This document shows positions 7,043 to 14,020 of a stretch of DNA of 20,667 nucleotides, one piece after another (positions within the stretch are counted from its first letter, which is position 1; each line of letters opens with the position of its first letter). The position numbers were made by a program, and so were the translations under genes. A model generated the notes under the pieces. It had not been told where the DNA came from. It was given only the letters and a program-made list of their open reading frames with translations, and did not search any database. Source of the stretch: JAGQLF01 sp964635995. GTDB lineage: Bacteria; Patescibacteriota; Dojkabacteria; J137. The DNA is taken from positions 1 to 20,667 of the forward strand of contig CAZWRA010000026.1 of the NCBI GenBank assembly GCA_964635995.1. Reading direction: 5' to 3'.

Positions 7043-7626
7043 AAGAAGAAAGCAAAAGAAAAGTATATTTCGTAGCATCACTTGTAGCCAAAGATGAATA
7101 TGAGTGGGCTTTTAAAGAAATTGCAAAGATATTTAGAGATTTGGGATACATTGTATGGGATGATGTGAATAAAGTTTCAGCTGACGAAGCTCGTAGCTAT
7201 GATAATAAAGAGATTAAAGAGTATTACCAATCTGTACAGAAAAGAATAAAGGAGGCCGATATTTTCGTTGCGGAACTAAGCAAACCAAGCTCATCTGTAG
7301 GTTATGAAATAGGATTTGCAGTTGCAAATGATAAACCCTCACTTGTTCTTAGGTCGGATAAATTAAAGACTGAGCCTGGTGCACCACTAAGAGGTAACCC
7401 TTCAAAGCACTTAAATATAATGAAGTACAATAAATATAACTTAAAAGAGAGGATACAAAGTTTCCTAAAGAAAGCTGAGAGAGGTATATATATAAAAAGG
7501 GTTCCAGTCGAGTTTACCCAAGACCAGCTTGATCATATACAACTTAGACAAAAAAATGAAAAGAAGTCATCATTCAATGCAACAGTGAGAATGATAATAG
7601 ATGAAGATATAGAGAAAACTTCATAA
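7039..7626 (+). CDS. Nucleoside 2-deoxyribosyltransferase-like protein with RHH-like tail
   Basis: Residues 1-140 resemble the nucleoside 2-deoxyribosyltransferase fold. There is an opening 'VYFVASL' strand, 'ADIFVAELSKPS' near residues 73-84, and 'GYEIGFA' near 88-94, in which E90 sits where the family's nucleophilic Glu lies. That fold transfers or cleaves (deoxy)ribose or related base-sugar bonds. Residues 155-190 look like an appended ribbon-helix-helix: a 'RVPVEF' strand, a helix starting 'TQDQLDHI', a Lys/Asn-rich turn and a second helix 'FNATVRMIIDE'. That would give DNA binding or dimerisation. It begins in an ATGA overlap with the methyltransferase stop. Both domain calls are by motif; the tail is the less certain. 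Confidence 0.7.
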   Translation: MKEESKRKVYFVASLVAKDEYEWAFKEIAKIFRDLGYIVWDDVNKVSADEARSYDNKEIKEYYQSVQKRIKEADIFVAELSKPSSSVGYEIGFAVANDKPSLVLRSDKLKTEPGAPLRGNPSKHLNIMKYNKYNLKERIQSFLKKAERGIYIKRVPVEFTQDQLDHIQLRQKNEKKSSFNATVRMIIDEDIEKTS

Positions 7627-7789
7627 TAAATTTCCATCCACTACTGACTTTTATGCAGGAAAGCTGTATATCTTTTCCTTAGATTAACAAATTCTCCTTA
7701 AAACTCTTTGCAGTAAAGATTTTTCTTGTAAGATCTTTCCAACAATCTATAAAATTTGCTTTTAAATGTCATTTTATTTGGACTTATGG

Positions 7790-7830
7790 TTGAAAATTTA
7801 ATAATAATGATGTATAATCTACTATAGATT
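7790..7830 (+). promoter_or_regulatory. Sigma70-type promoter with overlapping inverted repeat
   Basis: TTGAAA (7790-7795) and TATAAT (7813-7818) are separated by the ideal 17 bases. AATCTA (7816-7821), spacer CTA and TAGATT (7825-7830) form a perfect inverted repeat covering the end of the -10 and the start point, as an operator would. The transcript would run about 160 bases through the antisense of the small RNA before reaching the gene at 7985. Confidence 0.65.
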
Positions 7831-7842
7831 TTAAATATATCT

Positions 7843-7885
7843 AAAAAAGTCGCTAGCTCTACTTTTGCGGGTGAAACTAACGACT
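7843..7885 (-). terminator. Intrinsic terminator of the small RNA
   Basis: On the minus strand AGTCGTTAG, a 20-base loop and CTAGCGACT pair over nine positions with one mismatch and run straight into six T residues (plus-strand A run at 7843-7848). Read on the plus strand the same stem has no T tail, so termination is directional and defines the 3' end of the minus-strand RNA. Confidence 0.7.
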
Positions 7886-7932
7886 ATTGATTGTAAGTAT
7901 TTGGTGGTATTTTTACACCTTCCTTTTCTTAC
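7843..7932 (-). ncRNA. Unassigned two-hairpin small RNA, about 90 nt
   Basis: On the minus strand a strong promoter (7939-7968) is followed by a compact structured transcript. The 5' hairpin begins at the predicted start: TGTAAG pairs with CTTACA (7926-7931 with 7891-7896). An asymmetric internal loop and an inner GGTG/CACC stem lie within it. After a short linker comes a nine-position stem with one mismatch, AGTCGTTAG (7885-7877) with CTAGCGACT (7856-7848), and a T run. No gene follows on this strand, so it is a free RNA rather than a leader. The inner 5' strand GGTG(T)AAA could alternatively pair with TTTCACC in the terminator loop. I do not recognise it as SRP RNA, 6S, tmRNA or a riboswitch I know. 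Confidence 0.6.
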
Positions 7933-7938
7933 ATTTAT

Positions 7939-7968
7939 ATTATATCAAAATTTAAAAATATTTGTCAA
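7939..7968 (-). promoter_or_regulatory. Strong consensus promoter for the small RNA
   Basis: On the minus strand a perfect TTGACA (complement of 7963-7968) is followed after 18 bases by a perfect TATAAT (complement of 7939-7944). A TG one base ahead makes the -10 extended as well. This is the best promoter in the window. It points away from the gene at 7985 and has no protein-coding frame downstream. Confidence 0.75.
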
Positions 7969-7984
7969 GTTCTGGTAACAATAT

Positions 7985-8266
7985 ATGGAAACAGAGATAA
8001 CAGAAATTACTAACGAAGACTTAAGGGAATATTGCAAAACACTAAGTAATAGATGCAAGATCCGATTAGTTAGATCAAAGATATACAACTCAATGCCCAA
8101 ATCAATAAAAGCTGAATTTCAGAGCAAAGTGAATGATTTGATAGAAACGGAGTCAGGAGTCTATGAGATTAGAGCTGAAAAAGCTAGTGAAGAGCTAAAA
8201 AACTTTTTAACTAAGTTTCAGTTTAAATTAATTGATAACGATAAGAGTGATTTACCAACTATTTAA
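7985..8266 (+). CDS. Small hypothetical protein, 93 aa
   Basis: I do not recognise this 93-residue protein. It is charged and mostly helical, with two Cys residues at about 17 and 24 and a hydrophobic strand-like piece near the end ('FQFKLID'). No signal peptide or membrane segment is visible. The start at 7985 is the first ATG after the long leader and has no ribosome binding site. The gene is preceded by the promoter at 7790 and the antisense small-RNA locus, so its expression may be controlled by that RNA. The small HAD-like gene follows 18 bases downstream and is probably co-transcribed. Confidence 0.6.
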   Translation: METEITEITNEDLREYCKTLSNRCKIRLVRSKIYNSMPKSIKAEFQSKVNDLIETESGVYEIRAEKASEELKNFLTKFQFKLIDNDKSDLPTI

Positions 8267-8284
8267 TTTATTTATTTTTTAATC

Positions 8285-8572
8285 ATGAAAATAGCATTTG
8301 ATATAAATGGAACCTTAAAAAGATTTGATCCAGAAGAGACTAAAGCAATGGTTACTTTGTTGAAGATATTAAAGAAAGCAGGTCACTTTATTATCGTTTG
8401 GTCAGGTGATGATGTTTCGGAGATTAATAAGTTCATAGATGATTATGAATTATCTCAGTATGTAGATATTGCTTGCAACAAACTAGATAGTGATCCAAAA
8501 GATATGCCTGATGTTGCATTTGATGATAGTGAGTTTGCTTATTTAGCTAGGAAAGTTACGATAAAAGTATGA
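8285..8572 (+). CDS. Small HAD-like protein with altered motif I
   Basis: The 95 residues look like a minimal HAD-superfamily core without a cap. Motif I is 'FDINGTL' (D6, N8), motif II ends in the Ser of 'IVWSG' (S40), a candidate motif III Lys is K66 or K72, and motif IV is 'AFDDSEF' (D80, D81). HAD enzymes use the first Asp as nucleophile and the second as acid/base; here the second is Asn, so phosphatase activity may be weak or lost. The length is far below typical HAD hydrolases. It follows the 93-residue gene by 18 bases. The stop overlaps a 20-codon frame that may be a decayed gene. Confidence 0.7.
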   Translation: MKIAFDINGTLKRFDPEETKAMVTLLKILKKAGHFIIVWSGDDVSEINKFIDDYELSQYVDIACNKLDSDPKDMPDVAFDDSEFAYLARKVTIKV

Positions 8573-8735
8573 ATTTGTATTACAGTACAATGCAAGGATC
8601 CAGTCTTGATGTTATAAAAGAAAGTCTATAAGTCAAATGGATTAACTAAAAACTATTTTACTTGATTTTATGAGAAAACTAATGGAAAATCCATTACCTA
8701 AATTTATCAATAATGCTTTATCTCTAAGGGATTAG
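8569..8735 (+). pseudogene. Possible decayed gene between HAD-like and DUF6165 genes
   Basis: An ATG overlapping the HAD-like stop opens a 20-residue frame starting 'MNLYYSTMQGSS' that ends at 8631. Protein-like sequence then seems to continue in a second frame (about 8630-8701, 'GLTKNYFT', a stop, then 'FYEKTNGKSIT') and a third (about 8646-8735, ending 'FINNALSLRD'). The pattern suggests a short gene broken by frameshifts and stops. I cannot name the ancestor. It could equally be non-coding spacer that happens to read well, since all pieces are short. Confidence 0.25.
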
Positions 8736-8771
8736 CAGTGATGTAAATTATAATGATTATATACGACAATT

Positions 8772-9164
8772 ATGAAAAAGCTTGTAGTGTTAATTCCAAC
8801 ATCAGTGGGCGAATTAGTAGATAAAATTACGATACTAGAAATAAAAGAAAAAAAGATAGTAGATAAGAAGAAGTTAAGGAATATAAGGAAGGAGTTAAGT
8901 TTACTTAATGAGATTTTTGAACAGATAGCTCATGTTGAGGTCCTGAATGATATCAAGGATAACTTGTCAAATGTAAATAAGTCTCTGTGGGAGATAGAAG
9001 ATAATATACGAGAGAAAGAAATAAAACAGGACTTTACAGAAGAGTTTATAAATTTAGCAAGATCCGTCTACGCGATGAACGACAAAAGATATGAAATAAA
9101 GAACAAAATAAATACTCTATTAGGTTCACAAATAGTTGAAGAAAAATCTTATTCTAAATTATAA
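8772..9164 (+). CDS. DUF6165 family protein
   Basis: The 130 residues match the DUF6165 pattern. 'IPTSVGELVDKITILEIK' near the start (about 8-25) is followed by a helical Lys-rich region, 'LWEIEDNIREKE' near 72-83 and 'EEFINLARSVYAMNDKR' near 90-106. The function is not established; members are typically encoded among glycosyltransferase, TPR and methyltransferase genes of surface-glycan clusters, which fits the genes downstream. A perfect TATAAT (8749-8754) lies 17 bases ahead of the ATG, but with no recognisable -35. The decarboxylase gene begins 11 bases after the stop, so the two are probably co-transcribed. Confidence 0.8.
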   Translation: MKKLVVLIPTSVGELVDKITILEIKEKKIVDKKKLRNIRKELSLLNEIFEQIAHVEVLNDIKDNLSNVNKSLWEIEDNIREKEIKQDFTEEFINLARSVYAMNDKRYEIKNKINTLLGSQIVEEKSYSKL

Positions 9165-9175
9165 AAATGTAAAAA

Positions 9176-10843
9176 ATGAGAAGTAATAAAAAAATTAAAA
9201 GTATCGATAAGAATTTCATATCTGGAAAATCATCTGAGGAATATAAGTTCTTTAATAAAATTATAGACTTAGGACTTAAATTTTTCAGCGGTGAAATAAG
9301 AGATCACAAAGTATTAAAGCATAAGTCACCAGAAAAATTTTTAAGTGAATTAAAAGATACTTTACCATCGAAAGGAATTAATGATGAAAAAATTATAGAC
9401 ACTTTAAAAGAAATAGGGAAGTATTCTATTTCTCAGTCAGACTTAAATTACATCGCCTTTCCCGATTCAGCAAACTCTAAACATGCTATGGCAGGTGAGA
9501 TTTTTTCAAAATTCCTTAATCAAAATCTTATTGCTTTTGATAGAAGTGCTACAATCGCAACTTTCATTGAAATTCAGTTAATTGAGTGGCTTAGAGAGTT
9601 AATAGGTTATGACTATAAACCTACAAGTAAGATAAAATCTTTATCTGAGGTAGGAGGGATGTGGACTACTGGTGGTCATATGTCAAACCATATAGCCATA
9701 ATGTCTGCTTTAAATCAAAAATATCCTGAAATTAAAGAGAATGGATTAACATCTTTATCAGTAACACCAAAAATCGTTCTCTCAGGTAAGATTAGTCATT
9801 ATTCATATAATTCAGCAATGCATCACTTAGGATTAGGAAACTCTAATATTATTTCAGCGGAATCAAATGCCGACTTCACTACGAATTTGAGTAGTTTGGA
9901 AAAAATACTCAAAGATCATATTGATTCAAATGATGTATTTATGGTAGTTGCAGTTGCAGGAAATTGCCGTACTGCTTGTATAGATAACATCGAAAAGATT
10001 GCTAAGATCTGTCAAAAATACAACACTTGGCTACATGTAGATGCATGTCACGGAGGTAGCTTATTGTTTTCAAACAAATTGAAAAAGAGAGACTTAAAAG
10101 GGATTGAACATGCTGATTCGATAGCTTTAGATCCTCACAAAGGAATGTTTGTAACCTATCCTTCAAGCTATGTCATGTTTAAACAAAGAGATAATTTAGT
10201 GAAATTCACTAGATATCCAGAACAAGTAAGAAACGGTGAATCATGGGATCTCGGTTATATAACTCCTTTCTTTGGGTCAAGAGGCTTTGAATCATTGAAG
10301 ATTTGGCTGATGATTAAAGCTTTAGGCAAACAATACTTAGGTGACATTGTTGAAAAAAGAGATGAAGATGCTCAATTCGTTTGGAAACAAATTGAAGATA
10401 GTCAATATTTCACAAATTTTCACGAAATGGATTTTTACAGGATGGCATTTGTGTATTATCCAAAAGATATAAAGTCTATTGTCAATCAAAAAGAATTGAC
10501 CGTAAAACAAAAGTTATCAGTTAAAAGTTGTATTGATAAATATACTCACAAAATTAATCAGGAGTTATATGAATCTGGCAATGTTTGTCTTGATGAATTC
10601 AAACTACATGATATTGGGAATACAATAGGTTTAGATATACCAGCTGAGAGATATTTTGTAATGAGTATAACAGTAGGAAATCCCTTGTATACAGAAGAAA
10701 CTTTGAGTAAGTCATTATCTTACTTATTTGAAAAAGCAAAACATTATCATAAAAATATTCTTAAAGAAATTAATGCAATTATTTTTGAAGGTAAAGAGCA
10801 GCAGAATTTAATTAAAAGTACAGGTCCAGCTGGCTGGAATTAA
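9176..10843 (+). CDS. PLP-dependent group II decarboxylase family enzyme
   Basis: The 555 residues carry the hallmarks of the glutamate/tyrosine/aromatic amino acid decarboxylase family. 'TTGGHMSN' (about 164-171) contacts the cofactor phosphate, 'HVDACHGG' (287-294) contains D289 for the pyridine nitrogen, and 'LDPHKGM' (318-324) contains the Schiff-base K322. These enzymes remove the alpha-carboxylate from amino acids to give amines; sphingosine-phosphate lyase and some aldolase-type members are relatives. The substrate cannot be read from motifs. The tail ends in an unusual 'STGPAGWN'. It follows DUF6165 by 11 bases and precedes the 841-residue gene by 5. An agmatinase-family gene farther along hints at arginine-derived or guanidino chemistry, which is inference. 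Confidence 0.88.
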   Translation: MRSNKKIKSIDKNFISGKSSEEYKFFNKIIDLGLKFFSGEIRDHKVLKHKSPEKFLSELKDTLPSKGINDEKIIDTLKEIGKYSISQSDLNYIAFPDSANSKHAMAGEIFSKFLNQNLIAFDRSATIATFIEIQLIEWLRELIGYDYKPTSKIKSLSEVGGMWTTGGHMSNHIAIMSALNQKYPEIKENGLTSLSVTPKIVLSGKISHYSYNSAMHHLGLGNSNIISAESNADFTTNLSSLEKILKDHIDSNDVFMVVAVAGNCRTACIDNIEKIAKICQKYNTWLHVDACHGGSLLFSNKLKKRDLKGIEHADSIALDPHKGMFVTYPSSYVMFKQRDNLVKFTRYPEQVRNGESWDLGYITPFFGSRGFESLKIWLMIKALGKQYLGDIVEKRDEDAQFVWKQIEDSQYFTNFHEMDFYRMAFVYYPKDIKSIVNQKELTVKQKLSVKSCIDKYTHKINQELYESGNVCLDEFKLHDIGNTIGLDIPAERYFVMSITVGNPLYTEETLSKSLSYLFEKAKHYHKNILKEINAIIFEGKEQQNLIKSTGPAGWN

Positions 10844-10848
10844 AATTT

Positions 10849-13374
10849 ATGGAAGTAAAGTTTGATGACGATTTAACAGTCATAAAAAGAGTAATACCAC
10901 AAAATGAAGTCATTAGCCCGACAGAAGGTACTATCTTTGATGATTGTGTTCTACATCTTCACTCAGATATTTTAGGAGAAGTTAAATTCGTTAGAAAGAA
11001 AACACAATATGTAGAGAATCCTGCTGATGGAATGCTAGTTCTTAGGGATAACGCTGCATCTCAGTTAACCGATCTTACTTTAGTTGAAGGTAAAGAATTT
11101 ATTCGCATTTTATTCAATCTCGCAAATACTATGCATAGACATTTGGGTTACGGATATCCCACAATCTCAATAAATCAGCAAAGAGATTGTAGGTTAATAC
11201 CACGAAAATATTTACCCGACGGTACAGAAGTCAAAGTGCAAACGATAGATCAATTGCATGCTCATATATTTATTGAAGATAGATCTGGTTACTCATTAGC
11301 CTCTCTTGAATCTTTAGAGGGACAAGACTTATATGACCATAATGATCCCTACGGAGTGGCTGCAACAGAGATATTAGAACAGCTTGTAACTCAAGTAATA
11401 AGTTATTATGGTTTAAGCGATAGGTATACTGTAAAATTTCAGAGAGATTCATTCCCGATGGGACTTCAAATATCAGTTTCAAACCCATTCGATGCAGAAG
11501 ATTTAAGTGGTGAGATCTTCCTGATTTTAAATGAGATTCAGTATCAAGCATATTCTGCTTATTCTGAACTTGAGAATCTAATTACTTCGACTGATGGAAT
11601 TTTATTACCAAGAAGAGAAAGGTCGAGCATTGCAACTCAATGGCTATCTAAATTTAATCTCACAGAGAAGAGTTATAGACAACTTTACACCCTTATTGTT
11701 GCTTTGAAACCTAAGATCAGCAATGAAGCAAGAACATATTTAAGATTAATCCAAGGACCTGCCATGACGTGGGTATTACAAGACGGATACGGGAGAACAG
11801 AAATTTATGTAACTCCTAGGATTTTTTCAAGAGGTAATGCGATGGAGGTTCTTGGAGTTTATGTTGAAAACGAAGGTAAATCTTCAGCTGAAAGAACAAA
11901 TCAACTGAATGGATTTTATATAGAGTTGCAACAAAATATTGACCCTGTATTTTCACCTAGAATTGGCCCAGCAGTTAAAGATAATCCTGAACTTAATGAA
12001 ATAAATATTATGAGAAATAAAATTGATCAAGCACTTAGCTCATCACCTTACATATCCGAAACCATTAAAAGTTATTATATCGATATAGCTGTAGATGTTA
12101 TAAGAAGAGGTGATATTAGCGAAGAATACTTATTTAGTGAATTAAAGAGTGGTAGGCACATACATGAAATTCTTTTAAGAATAGATGAAGGCCACGAAGC
12201 TTTTGTGAGTCCACATATTACTACTACAATAAGTATTAGCCATGAGGAAAAACTAGAATTACCAGAAGAGGAGGAAGTAGTAAATACTAACTCAATTCCC
12301 TTAGCTGATGGATTAGAAAAGGGTCTAAAAGGAAGATCATTTGCACAACTCTTTAGAAGAAGCATACCAATAACCAGTAGTGCAATGGTGCTGGATATTT
12401 CGAATACATCTCCTAAGTTAATGGTTTGTGATGGTGTTCCTTATGTAGCTGTAAGTTTAAGAAATGATAAAACATATTTAGAAAATTATTATCGAATAGC
12501 AGAATTATTACGTAACTCTGCTCTTGAAAATGTTAGCGTTGTTCCGGAGATTGCAATAGTTAGAAGCGAAGGAAATTTTTATTTTATTTCTAAATATATG
12601 GGTGTTGACTATGAAACAGCAATATTGGATCAAGGTAAAGGGCATCTTGACAGAGAACTGCAAAGCACTACAACAGCAATAGAAAATACCCTAATACAAG
12701 GAGGTATATTCTTTAGAAATTTAGCACCACGTAATTTGATTAGAGGAGAAGATGGGAAAATATACGTAATTGATTTTGATAATGTTATCGAATTGAATGA
12801 AGCTAATGCTGTTAAAGTTTATATGAAAAGTTTAAATAGACTCGCATGGTTTGCTGATATTTTTAGTCCGGAAATAATTGCAAGAATGTTTCACCAATTT
12901 GATGTAGCGGATAGAAGTAAAGTAATGGTAAGGACTGGAAATTTCGAAAGAAAGTTTCTTCAATCTGAAGATTTAGAAATTACTTTGGAAGAATACACAA
13001 GGATTTTTCAGTATGCTCTAAGTTTTGAGAAAAGAGATGCCTATAAGGGAGTAGCGATATTAGGTCACCAACTTGGGAGATTTATTTCAGACTATTGGGG
13101 CGAAGATAAGGAAGCTGAGCTAACACGACTTTTAGCTTCAGCACCAGAAAGAACATCCGAAATTAGAGCAATATTGTACTTTGCATCAAAACTAGATCAA
13201 GAACTATACTTGAGGCATGTATATGGATTAAATGCTGATTATGAATTTCTATCGTTAAAAACACTTGAGAAATTAAAAACTTCTCGAGTAGACATCAGTT
13301 CTTTTTTCATTTTTAATAGAGGGCTGAGTTTTGAAGAAAGATATACACAATTTATTAGAGAATGTGGATTATGA
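10849..13374 (+). CDS. Large protein of unknown function with C-terminal kinase-like domain
   Basis: The 841-residue product has no signal peptide or membrane helix. The C-terminal part (about 500-840) resembles a protein-kinase/aminoglycoside-phosphotransferase fold. 'FFRNLAPRNLI' at 621-631 aligns with the catalytic loop HRDLAPRN, and 'VIDFDN' at 640-645 with the DFG metal-binding motif. The catalytic Asp is replaced by Asn (N624) and the preceding His by Phe, so it may be a pseudokinase or use unusual chemistry. In the N-terminal half a 'QLHAHIFIED' strand (H137, H139) after 'MHRHLGYGYP' recalls HIT/GalT-type nucleotidyl-binding proteins, but this is weak. The linker near 420-470 is acidic. 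It sits five bases after the decarboxylase gene and overlaps the methyltransferase that follows, implying a shared pathway. Confidence 0.6.
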   Translation: MEVKFDDDLTVIKRVIPQNEVISPTEGTIFDDCVLHLHSDILGEVKFVRKKTQYVENPADGMLVLRDNAASQLTDLTLVEGKEFIRILFNLANTMHRHLGYGYPTISINQQRDCRLIPRKYLPDGTEVKVQTIDQLHAHIFIEDRSGYSLASLESLEGQDLYDHNDPYGVAATEILEQLVTQVISYYGLSDRYTVKFQRDSFPMGLQISVSNPFDAEDLSGEIFLILNEIQYQAYSAYSELENLITSTDGILLPRRERSSIATQWLSKFNLTEKSYRQLYTLIVALKPKISNEARTYLRLIQGPAMTWVLQDGYGRTEIYVTPRIFSRGNAMEVLGVYVENEGKSSAERTNQLNGFYIELQQNIDPVFSPRIGPAVKDNPELNEINIMRNKIDQALSSSPYISETIKSYYIDIAVDVIRRGDISEEYLFSELKSGRHIHEILLRIDEGHEAFVSPHITTTISISHEEKLELPEEEEVVNTNSIPLADGLEKGLKGRSFAQLFRRSIPITSSAMVLDISNTSPKLMVCDGVPYVAVSLRNDKTYLENYYRIAELLRNSALENVSVVPEIAIVRSEGNFYFISKYMGVDYETAILDQGKGHLDRELQSTTTAIENTLIQGGIFFRNLAPRNLIRGEDGKIYVIDFDNVIELNEANAVKVYMKSLNRLAWFADIFSPEIIARMFHQFDVADRSKVMVRTGNFERKFLQSEDLEITLEEYTRIFQYALSFEKRDAYKGVAILGHQLGRFISDYWGEDKEAELTRLLASAPERTSEIRAILYFASKLDQELYLRHVYGLNADYEFLSLKTLEKLKTSRVDISSFFIFNRGLSFEERYTQFIRECGL

Positions 13375-13964
13375 ACTCACCAAGAGATGATTTAGATATA
13401 TACAACATAGTAGAAAATCAGAGTAACGAACAATACTTTTTTGATAATGAAACTATTCTACGGTTAACAAATCTGGCTGTTGGATATACTGCCTGTCTTT
13501 GTACTCCTTCTGTAGGAGAAGCTCTAATAAAGTGTGGAAGAAGAGACGTGTTTGTATTTGATGCAGATGCTCGATTGGTTACTTTGTATCCAGAGGGTCA
13601 ATTTTACTTATATGACTTGCAAAGAGGGCTTCACAGCCATTCCACTGATTCTAATACAAAGGAATTAATTGCGAGATTCAAACACAAATTTAACACAATT
13701 ATATTTGATCCACCATTTTCTACAGATATTGCAGTCGTCGCAAGAAATATTAATGCTTTTTTATGTTGGGATTATAATGAAGGAAATTCTGTATACGTTG
13801 CTTATCCAAAAGCAGGGTTAGATAAATTAAATGAGTTATTGATTGAATATGGGATTTACGGACAAGAACATCCAAATATTGAGATTAGCTATATAAATCC
13901 TCCTGAACATTATAAGCCTGGAAGTAAGAAGAAAATAAGTTTATTATGGTTTAAAAGAGTATGA
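13371..13964 (+). CDS. DPPF-type methyltransferase, N6-adenine/EEF1AKMT1-like family
   Basis: I start this 197-residue protein at the ATG at 13371, which overlaps the upstream stop as ATGA; an ATG at 13362 in the same frame is less likely. It resembles the probable N6-adenine methyltransferase family that includes eukaryotic EEF1AKMT1. 'QYFFDNETILRLTNL' lies near residues 21-35, a Cys/Ser-Pro-Ser piece 'CTPSVGEAL' follows, then an acidic strand 'VFDAD', and the DPPF tetrad (D113-F116) ends the central strand. DPPF marks transfer of a methyl group to a planar or amine nitrogen. Known members modify protein lysine; nucleic acid is the other possibility. It is translationally coupled to the kinase-like protein. 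Confidence 0.65.
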   Translation: MNSPRDDLDIYNIVENQSNEQYFFDNETILRLTNLAVGYTACLCTPSVGEALIKCGRRDVFVFDADARLVTLYPEGQFYLYDLQRGLHSHSTDSNTKELIARFKHKFNTIIFDPPFSTDIAVVARNINAFLCWDYNEGNSVYVAYPKAGLDKLNELLIEYGIYGQEHPNIEISYINPPEHYKPGSKKKISLLWFKRV

Positions 13965-13995
13965 AAATATTAACTTATAAAAATATATTAAAACG

Positions 13996-14020
13996 GAAAC
14001 AGCTAGTGTGGAGCTGTTTT
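13996..14020 (+). terminator. Terminator-like hairpin at the start of the GT9 gene
   Basis: AAACAGCT (13997-14004), a seven-base loop and AGCTGTTT (14012-14019) form a perfect eight-pair stem, extended by a G-T pair and ending in four T residues. It lies 32 bases after the methyltransferase stop and covers the GTG at 14008. It may end the preceding message, act as an attenuator, or hide the start codon. Confidence 0.55.

Larger units (their letters stand above)
7627..7984. other. Non-coding region with opposing promoters and a small RNA
   Basis: No credible gene lies here on either strand. The first 160 bases hold only weak inverted repeats, such as AGGAAA/TTTCCT at 7657-7679 and AAAGAT/ATCTTT at 7715-7738, without T tails. 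From 7790 to 7968 the signals are dense: a plus-strand promoter, an inverted repeat over its -10, two hairpins, a minus-strand terminator and a strong minus-strand promoter. Confidence 0.7.

Noticed and set aside
7657..7738. Terminators for the 7039-7626 gene from AGGAAA/TTTCCT and AAAGAT/ATCTTT
   Set aside because: The stems are only six A/T-rich pairs with long loops and no T tail.
7627..7984. tRNA, SRP RNA, 6S RNA, CRISPR or a known riboswitch in the long gap
   Set aside because: There is no cloverleaf, no GGAAGCA-type SRP loop, no long 6S-like rod, no regularly spaced repeats and no leader sequence I can match; only the two-hairpin RNA is supported.
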